In this document: piece by piece, positions 1 through 11,602 of the stretch
How positions within the stretch are numbered: the first letter of the stretch is position 1
Layout: every line of letters starts with the position of its first letter
Assembly (NCBI GenBank): GCA_030062745.1
Contig: CP099851.1
Location: 7,380,393-7,444,392 of the forward strand
DNA from: Capitulum mitella
Taxonomy: Eukaryota > Arthropoda > Thecostraca > Pollicipedomorpha > Pollicipedidae
Length of the DNA stretch: 64,000 nt
Reading direction: 5' to 3'
Program-made: the position numbers and the translations under genes
The notes under the pieces: model-generated
The model's database searches: none
What the model was told of the DNA's origin: nothing
Seen by the model: only the letters and a program-made list of their open reading frames with translations

Positions 1-1040
1 GACACTGTCAGACTGCAGCACAGGGGGAACACTCACTCTCCGACACCGTCAGACTGCAACACAGAGAACACACACTCTCCGACACTGTCAGACTGCAATA
101 CAGAGGGAACAATCCCTCTGATACTGTCAGACTGTAATACACAGGGCACACTCATTCTCCGACACTATCAGCCTTCAATACGAAGGGAATATTCACTCTC
201 CGACATTGTCAGACTGTACTAACGCGGAAACACTCGCTCTCCGACGCCGCCCACTGTAACGGACAGAATAAACAGTGTAACAGACAAACTGCAACAGACG
301 GAACATGCACTCTCGGAAACTCGGCATCAGACAATAACCAAAAGAACACTCACTGTAACAAACGGGCTGTAACAGACAGAATACTCACGCTCCACAATTC
401 AAGACTGTAACGGACAAAATCCATATATTAATAGAGAAATTGCAACAGACTTGCACTCACTGAGAATGCCAGACTGTAACAGACAGAAAACCCACTGTAA
501 CAGACTCCAATTGGCATTGCACTCATTCCCTGACACGGTCAGACTGCAACGGACAGGTCATGGATTGCTACCGATGGTACACTCACCCTCCGACACTATC
601 AGACTGCAGCCCACAGAATAATCACTCCAACACTATCAGACTGTAATCCACATGACATTCACTCTCCAGCACCATCAGATTGTAACAGGCAGAATGTTCA
701 TCTTCTGGTATACACGGACTGTAACAGATCGACAATAGGGCACAATGAAGGAGAAACAACATAACAGAGGAACAGCAGACTGTATGTAACAGATGGACAA
801 AGGATTCTACAAGAGGGGCTTGACTGTAGCAGAAAGACACAAGGCTGTAATGGAGGTAGGCTGCAACAGACTGCAATATACAGGGATAACTGGTTATCAT
901 AATTCAATCTCTAAAACTACCAGACTGTGACAACGGAGGTTATCAGTTCCTGTTAACACCAAAAAGTATCAGAAGACTGCAGCAGAGGGAAGTTGTCTGA
1001 GAAGACCAGACTGTACCAGAGGAGCAGTTTCCAGAACGAC
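1..1040. repeat. Degenerate ~40-bp minisatellite
   Basis: Units start with GACACTGTCAGACTGCAAC and recur about every 39-42 bp over the first ~360 bases, with a shared CACTCTCC stretch between them. The pattern decays to shorter CTGTAACAGACAGAA-type units out to about 1040. It runs off the left edge, so its full size is unknown. If the USP3-type gene continues leftwards, the array lies in its intron after the zinc-finger exons. Short open frames here are products of the repeat. Confidence 0.85.
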
Positions 1041-1381
1041 TTCAGGTAATATCCCCCAATTATGCTGCAGAGTGCTGAATGGCTGTTACAGTCTTGCAGG
1101 GGAGAGGCTAACTGCAAAGCAATCCCCATGCATGCAAATCACATGCCTTCCAGGCAAAGCACCAGTTTGCAGTATTTAACAACTGACAATTTGCAGCAAA
1201 AACCACCCACAACCTTGCCTGGAAAGGGTATGCACAGCGATCAACTCAGCACCATTCTATCGACGACGACTACATAGCAAAATGGCACTGCTTTACACAG
1301 CATGGCTATCCACACAGCATGACTTCTTTCCATTCCCACACAAAGCCAGGCAGCGGTGGCGCCGCCGGCGGCGTGACTCAC

Positions 1382-1528
1382 CGGTTTCGTTTCCTTTTTC
1401 GTCCGCCAGGTGGCCGCGGGCTGGCCTCGCCGTTGGTTTCAGCTGCGTGTCGCGAGGACAGCGCAGAGCGCACCTTGTCAATCGCGCCACTGGACGTGTC
1501 GTTAAAGATGAAGTCGTCGCACTGGTAA
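1382..1528 (-). CDS. USP3: USP3-type ubiquitin hydrolase, coding exon 3 (end of ZnF-UBP domain)
   Basis: This 147-nt internal exon on the minus strand is bounded by a strong acceptor (pyrimidine tract ending CCCCTACAG) and a GTGAGT donor. It starts by completing a split codon (TG|T, Cys77) from the previous exon and ends with two bases of the next. It encodes YQCDDFIFNDTSSGAIDKVR and then a basic segment GGRKRKRN. That matches human USP3 just before its catalytic core (CYRCDDFVVNDT, then a Lys/Arg-rich linker). The catalytic exons, including the Cys box, are not in the window and should lie left of position 1, past the satellite. The exon was recognised by homology and splice phase together, so the assignment is firm; the exact paralogue name is less so. 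Confidence 0.85.
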
Positions 1529-2049
1529 CTGTAGGGGCAGAAGCAGAGAGGATTGTCATTAGCTGAACTAATAATAATGTATTGCTTTTGCCCAAAACAT
1601 TACAGGCATCATCCAGGAATCTTATTTCAAAGACAATATATGAAGCACATCCAGTGATCTGACATCTGGTCATCATATCATACATTACTGCATTAGAAAA
1701 ACTTTGAATAAAGCATCCACAGAACAAAATGTCATCACATAATGCTTCACATCAACTTCCACAAAGCCATTATGCTACAGAATGTTGCTGATGAGGGTAA
1801 GGTCAGCATTAGTATTCCTGGGACTATCATTTTCAATGGACTGGTTGTTAAGTATTCGAAGAGTGTACACAGTAACACAACTGATCAAGACCCAAAATGA
1901 TTCTCAGAAATCACCAGAAGGAGTGAAACAAATGACACATCCCAACACTAATCATCCTGTCAAAAGGAAGCAACCGTCACGACTGGAAACGACGCGTTTT
2001 CCCCCCTCCCCACGTCCTCCCGAACATCTTCCGGGGGGGGGGGGCTCAC

Positions 2050-2197
2050 CAGAACACCGACAACTGGCGGCACTCTATGCAGACGGAGTGGTTACTTCGC
2101 TCCTCGTGGTGCCGCTTGGCGTGCCCGGAGACGTACCGGCCGCAGCCGACGAAACCGCAGTGCAGGCACAGCCACGGCGAGTCCGTAGTCCTACACA
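2050..2197 (-). CDS. USP3: USP3-type ubiquitin hydrolase, coding exon 2 (core of ZnF-UBP finger)
   Basis: This 148-nt exon has acceptor TTACGTTGCAG and donor GTGAGC. Its two first bases complete a Val codon started in exon 1 and its last two (TG) continue into exon 3, so phases agree on both sides. It encodes VCRTTDSPWLCLHCGF, CGRYVSGHAKRHHEE and HSVCIEC. These are the Cys/His ligands and the GRY-x-x-GHA-x-x-H signature of ZnF-UBP domains, which bind the free C-terminus of ubiquitin. In USP3 the domain recruits the enzyme to ubiquitinated histones H2A and H2B in the nucleus; that role is family knowledge. Just past the donor the plus strand carries a run of 13 G. No frameshift or stop is seen. 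Confidence 0.88.
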
Positions 2198-5100
2198 CTG
2201 CAACGTAACGGAACGTGATCTATCGATGCACATCCATTCAGATGGGGTTTTTCCAGTCGAATGTTTTGCAAACAGTACCAAAGGAGTGAATACATCCATA
2301 CAATGACAATCTTCCACCACATGGCAAAAGACAAAAGCAGCTTTTTGGCTTGCACTACACCCCACAGTGGTGGGCCTCTGAACCCGACGTGCAGTGGTGC
2401 TGGTGGGGGGGGGATACTTTTGTACCACACCCCTACCTCGGCCATTTCCGGACTGAATAACACAAATCTGCGACGCAAGGGCATTGCCGAAATGAGGTTT
2501 GAAGTTTATTCGTATTGCAGAAACTGAACCTGGCAATAGTTTGTATGTCACTTCCCAACCTAGAGGTCAAATGTGTCAAAGGCCTTCATGTTGGTGTTTT
2601 CCACTGTTTTCTCTACGGATTCAGCTAATTCGAGGTGCTGAATCGTATTCTGACGAGCAACACTGCCTATCTTTGTTCTAAAGAGGTCAAATAAAGTCAC
2701 ATGGTCGGTCGGCGGCTCAGCCGGCTGTCGGTCTTATTTGACTTTTTTGACCTTTTTGGGTCATATATAGGCAGCTTTGCTCATCAGAATACAATTCAGC
2801 ACCCCAAGCTCCCCATAGCTGTGAATTTAGCCGAATTCTATGATCAATGGCAGACATCATAAAGACCCATAACACATTTAACCTCGTTTGACCCCCTCTG
2901 ACCTCTGAAGTTCAAAAGCTAGGCACAGGCTATTGCCAGATTCCGTTTCAGCACCACGAATTACCATGATTCGGCAAATGGCATACCATTCGGTTTCAGT
3001 TCCATGCCCGCCCGGCCGGCGGGTGGCTCAGCCCGGCCACCGGCAGCCGAAGGTCAAATTACGTCATCGCTATGTGGCGTCATTTCCGGCCGATTTTTAA
3101 AATTCGAGCACCAACCGATGCGCAATTTAATTGCGGGCAGCCTCCGAACGTTCCAAGCCGATACAACAAACTATTTGGCAATGAAAGCAAAAAACATCAG
3201 ATGTGGTGCTTTTTTACCCTCTTCCCCACCAACACTGTGTGGATTAATCAGATACTGTTATCCTTGATATCTGGGAAGACGTCGCGAAACAGACACAGGC
3301 TGTGAAATGTCTGTCATCTATGACACACAGCAGAGTCTGTCATGGCACCAACTGCATCAAAATCAAGTTCCCATCAAGTGCTAAGGTTTAACACCATATA
3401 ATCTGTCAACAACAGAATCATGGTCCAGCAGTGTCAAACCTACAACTCTCTAAATCTGATCCTAATACTGAAGCTTAGAGGGGATACCGGCCAATGATAT
3501 GGGCACCTGCTCCACCTTACCTCAACAGGCTGTTTCCATTGGCATACAGATATGAATGGGAAGAAAAAGTAACTGCAGATATATGAATAAGAAGTATCCT
3601 TTAAATAGATAAATCATGAAGCAGTGTTAAATAAAACCAAATGTGTTTAAAAAAACCCAAAATAGAACTGTACATACTGAGTAAACATGACAAGATAAAA
3701 GCTGTCCTTTATCAAATCAACCAGCTTCCCTTTTTGATTATCAGACAAACCTATCTTATGCAACTGCATTCAGTCAGCACATGGCATGGCAATTCTCAAG
3801 CTGGCAGGCTGAATACAGGTGGTGACATTCTCCTTTGTGGCAGTGACAAAATCAATCATTGCCATGGTCTGTTGTGAACAGCTTGCATGATATCAAGCAA
3901 AAACCTCCCAAAATTGCCATGTCCAGCAAAGTCTTTGGGGAATGAGACAGTCTGATGCAATTATGAGCATAAAAATGCTAATCCAGTTCAACCCAGGAAA
4001 ACAAGGACATGCAGCCCCATGCCACAATGACACTCCTTCAGGGTCAGCCTGTCACAGTGCACACACTGACATGGGAAACAATGTGGTCAGATTTGCAATT
4101 TGGTTTGAAACAATTAACCACAACAATAGATGGTTCCCAATTGTGGAAAAAAAGCATCTGGACATCTTTTTGGTGGCAAACTGCATGTGCCCAGATCCTA
4201 ATGTTGCATCCTTACAGGACAGGATTCAATCATAATGCATCTTTTACCTTGGATATTGATGTCCTTTATCAACAAATTTTTTGAGCATTGAGGCTTTTGG
4301 CAACCTCTATTTTCAGCACTGAGCCCAAACCATTTATGTTATAATATTTTTTGCTACACCTCAGCACCTAGTGTAAAATGATTTGCCCACAATGACTGAA
4401 AAACTGTTGCAAAACAAACAGTGTACACACAACTTGTGATATTATGACAGGCATCATATGACCTGCAGTCAGTGCCCCCTTAAGCCCAAATTATCACCAA
4501 TCATGATTATAAGTGTTTTTATGTAATGCACCACTGCACAAAATCCTGTGATTATGGGCATACCAAGAAATGCCAAAGGAAATGGCATCAACAAATCAGT
4601 CCCAACATCACTAAGGCACACCATGTTTAAATCACTGCCTAAGCAAGATACCAAGACTGCTGGTGACACAAGCAACATAATATATGACTTGCATGGATAA
4701 TACCTACTACCATGATGAATGATGACATCAGAACACAACAGGGCACAATTGGTTTTGTCATTCAGTAAAACCCAACAGGGCCTTAAAACATGGAAAGATC
4801 TAAAATTGGCCATATCATGCTGCATTACAGAAAATTACTTAACAACAGTTTCATCACCCAAATTTGAAAATACTTTTCAGGCAGCTGGCAATCTTACCAT
4901 AATTACTGATAAAATAATGTTAATGACTCCTGAAAAACTGTTCTGTTGACTGATGACTATTCTAATGACTGTAAAATGACTGTTCTGTTGATATAGTACA
5001 CAAAAAAATCACCAAAATAAAACAAAATGCACAGATGTAGCAATGCAATAACTCCAGCAAAACTTTTCAAACATGGGGTGAAAATATGACTGAGCTCAAG

Positions 5101-5736
5101 AAAACAGAAACAAATGCAGATTATTTATCACATAACCAATTTCCACATTTGCAAGAATGTTCTTTCAACAAACCAACTTACTGTTCAGTGATGAATTATA
5201 TTTACCACTTTTTATCATTCTCAGCTTTACCAATACCCTAGCATGGTCTGTCAGATTTGTAGAAAAATCAGCCCTGAATGGCTTCAAAACCAGATTCTGA
5301 CATCCTATTATTACTGCATTTTGCATACCATTCTCAGAAATGCAGCAAATGGTCATAAAGGGATGTTCACAGAGTTTTAATGACAAAGTTTCCCATTTAG
5401 ATGACCTTTTATTATTACACATAACCATCACTCAGGGGACATAGTTTGTGGTGTTTTGCAATCAATAACAACAAAATTTGGGGAAAAACCTTGCTTGCCT
5501 CAGGTATTTTGCATCTGTGCATAAGAAGAAGGGGCTGTGTGGGGAACCTGCACACCCCCAGTTTTAATGACTCAATGGTATAGTATGCAAAGAATCACCT
5601 CAAGATCTGCCACTAATCCCTGTGCACACTAAATCACTCTTTCCAGATCCCTATGTCTCAGGTTCTTCACACACAATGCAATATTACATGGTCAGACAGG
5701 TCAACAAAAAACAAAAAAAAAATGAAAATGAGGTAC
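2198..5736 (-). other. Intron 1 of the USP3-type gene
   Basis: The ~3.5 kb intron between coding exons 1 and 2 begins at a GTACCT donor (5736-5735) and ends at GCAG (2201-2198). It contains a hairpin-forming inverted repeat near 2.63-2.80 kb and a related GC-rich motif around 3004-3050. The rest is AT-rich with many short CA- and AAAC-rich words and no coding signal on either strand. Confidence 0.75.
2632..2803. repeat. Inverted repeat with arms of ~80 bp and a GC-rich centre
   Basis: GAGGTGCTGAATCGTATTCT at the left is matched in reverse complement by AGAATACAATTCAGCACC at the right. The arms also share the AAAGAGGTCAAATAAAGTCA-like region. The centre is itself a near palindrome, GGTCGGCGGCTCAGCCGGC. 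The arms are imperfect, so the structure is old. A similar CGGCGGGTGGCTCAGCCCGG core recurs at about 3015-3035. It may be a foldback-type element or two facing copies of one repeat. Confidence 0.7.
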
Positions 5737-5818
5737 CTTCACATTTCCACAGTTTGGAATGTTGCAAAACCTTGTCTTTCTTGATCTTCACATTGTCTTC
5801 CAGATGTGGGCACTCCAT
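5737..5818 (-). CDS. USP3: USP3-type ubiquitin hydrolase, first coding exon
   Basis: The 82-nt coding part starts at ATG 5818 and ends with one base (G) before a GTACCT donor. It encodes MECPHLEDNVKIKKDK and then LWKCE. Human USP3 also begins MECPHL and has a Trp-x-Cys-x-x-Cys after a spacer; splicing to exon 2 recreates WKCEVC. Cys3, His5, Cys26 and Cys29 are the first ligands of the ZnF-UBP finger. The three exons together give 125 codons of a protein that is about 520 aa in humans. USP3 removes ubiquitin from histones H2A and H2B in DNA-damage signalling (family knowledge). The start is chosen because it reproduces the conserved N-terminus exactly. Confidence 0.88.
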
Positions 5819-6905
5819 CAGTGCCTCAGTGATGTCTTATTGAATAGAAAGCCTGGATGGGACCCTGAAAGCATTTATGACATATATCACCAAGGCCCTT
5901 TTGAAAATGAATGAAAAGGGTACCAATGCCAGACAAAACTTTGCATGACTCCCAAAAAGGCTGAGCAGAATATGCCTCTACCCTGAGTTTTCATCAAAGT
6001 AATCACACAACTCTGCAAACTACATTAATTACACACCAAATTATGGAGCACAGCTGCACAAACTGCAAATGATGGCAAGAGGCAATTTGCACTCTTACAC
6101 TTATACAATCTGGACAATCCTGCATACAAAGCAATTCAAAAATAAAAAAGAGACCATTATGTTATTCAATCTGAAGAAGGGAGTATTTAAGTCATGGTTT
6201 TGTTAATACCATCCTGAAAAGTTAGATATTGAAATGATGACACTTCATACATTTCAGCACCATTAATATCAACCAAAATAGACTTAACATGCCATAACAG
6301 AATGCACAGCACAACAATGCAGGTAAGCATATTTAAATATACCTCACCAAGCTGGGTTTAATTTGGAAGAAAACAAGGAAACATCTAGCAATGCTAAGTT
6401 CATTTAATGAGGCTGATGCCCTTCTGACAACTAATATAGCATTTAAGGAAATAAACAGAGCAATACATGGAGAAGGGAAGTGTTATGCTATTGACAGTTT
6501 TTAGAGTGACCTCTAAAATTTTCATAAAACAAAACTGTCACCACACAACACTGAGCAAGGCCGAATCGGCCCTTTTTGGCAATGTGCCAACAACCAAGCC
6601 ATGAGGTATACAATGGACACGTTACGTGATTCACGTGATAAAAATGGTTCAAATTCGGGCGTCTGATACGTCCTCACCGAACAAAAACTTCAACTGTCGT
6701 ACGCACCCCGCTCATACAAGTTGTGTAAATTTATGTATTTTTCCTCGCCCAAACAGACGCGCACGACGCGACGATCGACGGCGCGGCAATAGCCGGGTAT
6801 GACGTCACTCCAAGGCCCGGCCGAACCGCGCGGGTTCAAGGCCGCGATCAGACGGTCAGCTGATTTGCCTTGAGTTGGCCCCTTCCGGTTCTTAGGCACA
6901 CGCAA
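5819..6905 (-). promoter_or_regulatory. Putative 5' UTR, intron and promoter of the USP3-type gene
   Basis: Upstream of the ATG, a TGCTTTCAG acceptor at about 5873-5865 would start a short UTR exon (5819-5864). A CG-rich stretch at about 6690-6890 ends on the minus strand in a GTGAGG donor (6677 downwards), fitting a non-coding first exon ending at 6678. Two CACGTGA-like E-boxes (6619-6640) lie close by. The donor and acceptor are seen; their use together is inference. Transcript data would settle it. Confidence 0.4.
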
Positions 6906-7783
6906 TGTGTTACAGGTGTTCAGCGCGTTTTACTGATGCCGTATTCGCAGAGGACTGAATGAGTGCCAGAACCAAGCCCATCAATCAATGTCACCTTTCA
7001 GCGGCGCCTTTGTCTTTCAGAACCGCCCACGCAAACATGCAGGCGATACAGGAGGAGCTACCCAAAATTGTCTTCCGTGCCCGCTAAGAGGGAAGATTAT
7101 CCTTCGCCATAGCTTCTTAAAACAACGTAGTCCCATCCTGGCGAAAGTGCCTCCAGCTGAATCCAAGGCCATTGCTTGGCGCACGTTTTCCTTATGTCCA
7201 GGCGCCAGCCCGTCTCCAAATCTGCAAAACTGGTCTGACCGCCAGCTCACCGGGCCAAATGTTTTGTTACCATGGCCAGTAGTCGATGCTAGCGTCATCA
7301 TCTGTTGAATGATCGGGGTTCAAAGCACAACAAAAGGCTTTCCACTGGTTCACCTTTATGAATGAGAACTTAATTAAACAAGCCCAAGCTAAACTGTGCG
7401 CGCTGATAATGTAATGTTTATAATGGAATGACTGGGCGGGCCTCTGGAATATTTCATTAGACAGCCAGCTTCCTGAGTGCTATGCCGGCTTTAATACTTC
7501 AGTGGATGACACTGACACGGTCTTTTCGGAATTCCCATTGGGTTCCATTCGCAATGAGACCATCATTGCGGTAACTACATATATGGTCCAGTCTTAACAA
7601 GCTCTTCCACACACACAAGAAAACGGACCGCTGTGGTACGCACACTTGATATATTACAACAGCGCAGACCACACAATAGCCGGCATCACAGGCCACGCGG
7701 CGACACAGCACCCGTGTTCCCGGAAGGCTGTCGGAGAGCGCAGAGATCCTCAGCCCCAGAGCGGGACCGGCACCCTCCGTCCG
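6906..7783. other. Intergenic DNA between the USP3-type and ELP2 genes
   Basis: This is a short spacer between the 3' end of ELP2 and the 5' end of the USP3-type gene, which are in the same orientation. It should hold the ELP2 3' UTR, but no canonical AATAAA was found on the minus strand. Short open frames on both strands (for example 6988-7308) have no recognisable motif and no codon bias. I see no other feature. Confidence 0.5.
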
Positions 7784-10178
7784 TCACTTCGGCACGGCGC
7801 CGTCTGCCGTGACGCGGTGCAGTTTGACGGCATGATCCGCCCCGCACGACGCCAGCAGATCAGTGGCGCCGCCCTGGCGGCCCGGCTGGAACTGCAGCCT
7901 CCTGACGGCGCCGTGGTGGGCGGCGTTGGTGTCGAGTGCGGCTCGCTCCGCCCAGCCCCGCTCCTCGCTCCAGGAGAGCAGCCGAATCTCTCCAGTCTCC
8001 AGTCCGACGGCCACCAGACCGGCGCCGTCCGCCGCCTCCGCCTCCGCCGCCGCCGCCGCCGCCGTCACCGCTGCGCCCGGCCGGTACGGCTCCCCCTGCC
8101 GGCGCCAGCTACCGTCCTCCGCCCGCCGCCAGCGCAGCAGCTGACCGTCCCGCGAGCCCGTCACGAAACGCTCCGGCCCCAGCCAGGCGCAGCACCAGAT
8201 GATGCGCGAGTGGGCGCGTTCGCCACGAGCGCTCAGCCGGTACTCCGCCGGGGCGGCCGCCGAGCCCTGACCATACTCGGCCGGCGGCTGGCGCTCGTAC
8301 ACGCTCCACGTGCGGTCCCGCGACACCGACAGCAGGAAAGCGGTCGCCCGGTGAGAAGGCCAACTGCACCACGGTCAGCTGGTGAGCGCCGGCCAGCGCC
8401 TGCGTCTGCCGCCAGGTGGCCGTGTCCCAGAGCAGGACCGAGGCGTGCTCGGGCCGGGCCGCGCGGCACGAGGTGGCCAGCAGGCGGCCGTCGCCGCTGG
8501 CCGCCATCGCCGCCAGCTCGAACCCGTGGCCGTACAGTTTCCGGGCCTCCGGCCAGAGCGTGTTCTGCAGCAGGGTCTCCTCGGACGGCGGCGCGCGCAG
8601 CTGTTCGCGGACAAAATGGCCGTCTCCGGCGGCGCGCGGCGCCTCGCCGGCCGACACCGGCTTATTGCTGAGCCCCAGCGACGGGACAGCGGCGCCCTCC
8701 GGCCGCGCCGCGTCTGGCGGCGGCGCGGCGCACTCGCCGCAGAGCGCCGCCAGCGTGTCGCGCACCGCCGACGGCATGGTGAAGGCCCGAGCCACCTTCT
8801 CCTCGGCGCCCGAGGCGAACACGGCGTCGGAGACGGCCGCCACGCACGCCAGGTCGTGGCCGTGCACCTGGGGCCGGCCCAGCTCGTGCCAGGTGCCGGC
8901 CGGCCGCCAGCGGGCGTGCAGCCGCGTCGTCTGGTCGCGGCTGACCGTCAGCAGGTAGCCGCCAGCCGGCGCCCAGGCCAAGTCGGCGACGACGTCGGCG
9001 TGCCCGCCGCAGGGCACTGCCGACCGCCAGAGGCCGGCCTCGGCCTCGGCCCAGAAGTGGAACGCGCCTCGCTGACCGTGAGCCGCCAGCCGGCCGCCGT
9101 CCGGCGACCAGGCGCAGCCGAGCAGGCCCAGCGCGCTGCCGCCGACGGCGCCGAGCCGCGCCGCCTCCACCCAGAGGCCGGCGGTCGGGTCCCGCTCCCA
9201 GACCAGCAGCGACCGGTCCATGCCGGCCGAGGCCAACGGGGGCGGCGTGCCGTCGGCGGCCAGCTGAGCGGCGGGCCGCGGCCGCCAGCGCAGGCCCAGC
9301 ACCCAGCCCTCGTGGCCGGCCAGCACCGAGTCGAGCGTCACCGAAAACCGCCGCGTGCCGCCCGCCTGGCCGGGCGTCGTCAGCGACTGACTGCGCATGC
9401 GCAGCTCGCCGGGGTCGGCCGGCTCGGCGTCCGGGCGGTCCTCCGGCGCGACCGACCAGACCCGGACGAGGGCGTCCTGGCCGCCGGAGGCCAGCAGGAG
9501 GCGATCCCCCAGCGCCACCACGTCCAGACAGCGCACCCAGTCCTCGTGGCCGGCCAGCCGCAGCGCCGGCGCGTACAGGCCGGCCGGGTCGGCGGCGTAC
9601 ACGACCACGGCCGCGTCGTCCGTGCCGACGAGGAGCCAGGGCGCGGCGGCGGCCGGCGCCAGCGCCAGCCGCAGCGCCAGCGCCAGGCCGCGGCCCAGCG
9701 CCAGCGTCTGGCGCGGCGCCAGCGCCGCCGGCGCCGCGCCCTCCCACAGCCGCAGCGAGCAGTCGCCCGAGGCTGTGACGCAGGTGAGCCGACGGCCGCC
9801 GTCGCCGTCCTCCCACTCGGCGGCGTCCACCAGCGTGATGGGGCCGGCGTGGCCGCGCAGGCAGGCGGCCGGGGAGGCCGGCGTGTCGGCCGTCAGGTCC
9901 CAGACGGCCGCCGACCGATCCCGGGAGCCGGTCACCGCCAGCGCCACGGGCCGGCCCGACGGCAGCGCGCGCGCCCACCGACAGCTGACGACGTCGTCCG
10001 AGTGGTGGTGCAGCGTGTGCGTGATGCGGAAGCCGGCGTCGGCGCCGGGCAGCGGCCGCGCCAGCGCCAGCGCCCGGCCGGCGCCGAAGCAGAGCCGGTC
10101 GTCCGGACCCCAGTCCAGCGAGTGGGCCGTGCAGCTGCAGGCCACCGAGATGTACTCGGAGGTCACCTCGCACGACAT
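7784..10178 (-). CDS. ELP2: Elongator complex protein 2 (WD40 scaffold), one coding exon with a one-base frameshift
   Basis: ELP2 is a double WD40-propeller subunit of Elongator, which makes the 5-carbonylmethyl modification of wobble uridine in tRNAs. The start is ATG 10178 (MSCEVTSEYISVACSC); a TTTGTGTCCTCAG acceptor lies just upstream, so a 5' UTR intron ends there. WD-type blades are visible throughout: SRDRSAAVWDL (about residues 85-95), ASGGQDALVRVWSV, GHEGWVLGLRW, ASAGMDRSLLVWE and VSRDQTTRLHA. The ELP2-specific KLYGHGFELAAMA precedes LLWDTATW and AFSPGDRF. At 8337-8339 one extra A/T in a run of three breaks the frame. The next frame resumes at once with LLSVSRDRTWSVYER, the exact continuation in other ELP2 proteins, and ends at TGA 7784. 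Without that base the length is ~797 aa, against 826 in human. Very high GC3 makes the antisense frames open. Confidence 0.93.
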
Positions 10179-11602
10179 GACGGAACTGAGGACACAAACA
10201 GATGGCAGGCTGCAGAGCAATCACACAACAGCTGGTCCAGTGGAATAAACAATCAGTCAATTCCATGATAATCAATTCCATGGCCTTGAAACAATCAATT
10301 CCATGGTACTGTAAAAACTGACTAGATTTAGTTTTTTCTTTGCATTCTTCTATTTCCATCATTTGGTTGCTATAAAGGCATAATATTCTATGCATTAACA
10401 ATTATCTTTGTTGAAAAAAGGTATATAAAACTGTATGCCCAGCCACAACGTGCAAAAAAGGAATCCTTACATGGCAAATTTAAACCACAAAAGGTAGACA
10501 TGTTTATCTCCTAAGCAACTTGGTTTTCTTTGCAGTAACAAATTTTGGTATGATCAGTAATACATAATAAGAAATGACTCATTTTTCATGGCAAAAATCA
10601 AACCTATAGTTAACAACTGGCCACAATGCTGTGCTTTCCTCAAAATCCTAGGAAAGGTAATGTAGCACCTGATAAAAATTGGATCTCTGTGTATCCAGCT
10701 ATGATTAATGTCACTATTAAGTATGTTTACTTCTTAAGAGAAACGATAATATCATTACAGATCACTTCTGGTGGTTCCGAACTAAATATCTTTATAAGAG
10801 AAGGACTAAGCATTTTTCATGATTTTCCTGAAACACCAGTTCATGACTAAATTAAATCAACTCCACCATCAGCCCATTTATCATCTATCAATGACATTGA
10901 TACCAGATCACTGACAATCTTCCAAGCTGTAAGATGAAAGTCAGCCTAGTTTTTTTAACCTTGGCACCAGTGAGGAATATGATTTTAACTATAGAAACAA
11001 TCATGAGAATTGCTAAACCAGCTGTTGTATAAGCAAAATATTGTTTAACCAGCTGTTTGTCAATCTACATATTAATAAGAAACCTAATACCATATGAAAA
11101 AATTACCAAGCCAACTGATAATCTGTGACCATTAACTGTTTTTTGCTCATATTCACATGCTTTATTTCACTGTTTTCAGCTCAGAAGCTCAAGATGTTTT
11201 GACAAGAAAATGAAGATAGATGCTCAACTATTACATTCACATCCAAGTAAATGCATCTGGGCCTCCAAATAAATTGTACATGACATAATGTAACCAGGCC
11301 TCATTTAAGGATGAAACAGAGGCAGGTCTCAGTTATTTTTGGCTTATGCTTTTTTCCGATCCTTGCTCTCACGTCCCCAACTGATTTAAATTTAAAAAAA
11401 ATGTTGGCTATTAATGCACATCAACAGTAAGTACCAAAACGCACCTAGACTCCCCAGGCTCTTATCAGAAAATACATGTGATGAGGCAACTTGCCACTTA
11501 CCAGGTTATGAAACTTCTATTAAATGTAGGTATCTATGGAAAAGCCGCACTTTCCCAATCATTCAATGGAACCAGCAGCGGTTCCACGTGTCGTAACTCG
11601 TA
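10179..11602 (-). promoter_or_regulatory. Candidate 5' UTR intron and first exon of ELP2
   Basis: An acceptor (AG at 10187-10186) lies 7 bases upstream of the ELP2 ATG. The nearest good minus-strand donor is CCTG|GTAAGTGG at about 11501. Above it is a moderately GC-rich stretch (11560-11640) with a CACGTG E-box, which could be the promoter and first exon. DNA between is AT-rich and shows no coding signal. Pairing of donor and acceptor is inference. Confidence 0.3.

Noticed and set aside
7646..8671. 341-codon plus-strand frame over the ELP2 3' end
   Set aside because: Low-complexity Arg/Pro/Ala product of high GC3 on the opposite strand.
8382..10268. 628-codon plus-strand open frame opposite ELP2
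   Set aside because: It is the antisense of a GC-rich WD40 coding exon; Arg/Gly/Ala/Gln-rich composition, no domain, and ELP2 explains the strand and frame.
8662..10401. 579-codon minus-strand frame overlapping ELP2
   Set aside because: Shifted frame of the same exon, dominated by Arg/Ala/Gly; no WD40 motif in this frame.
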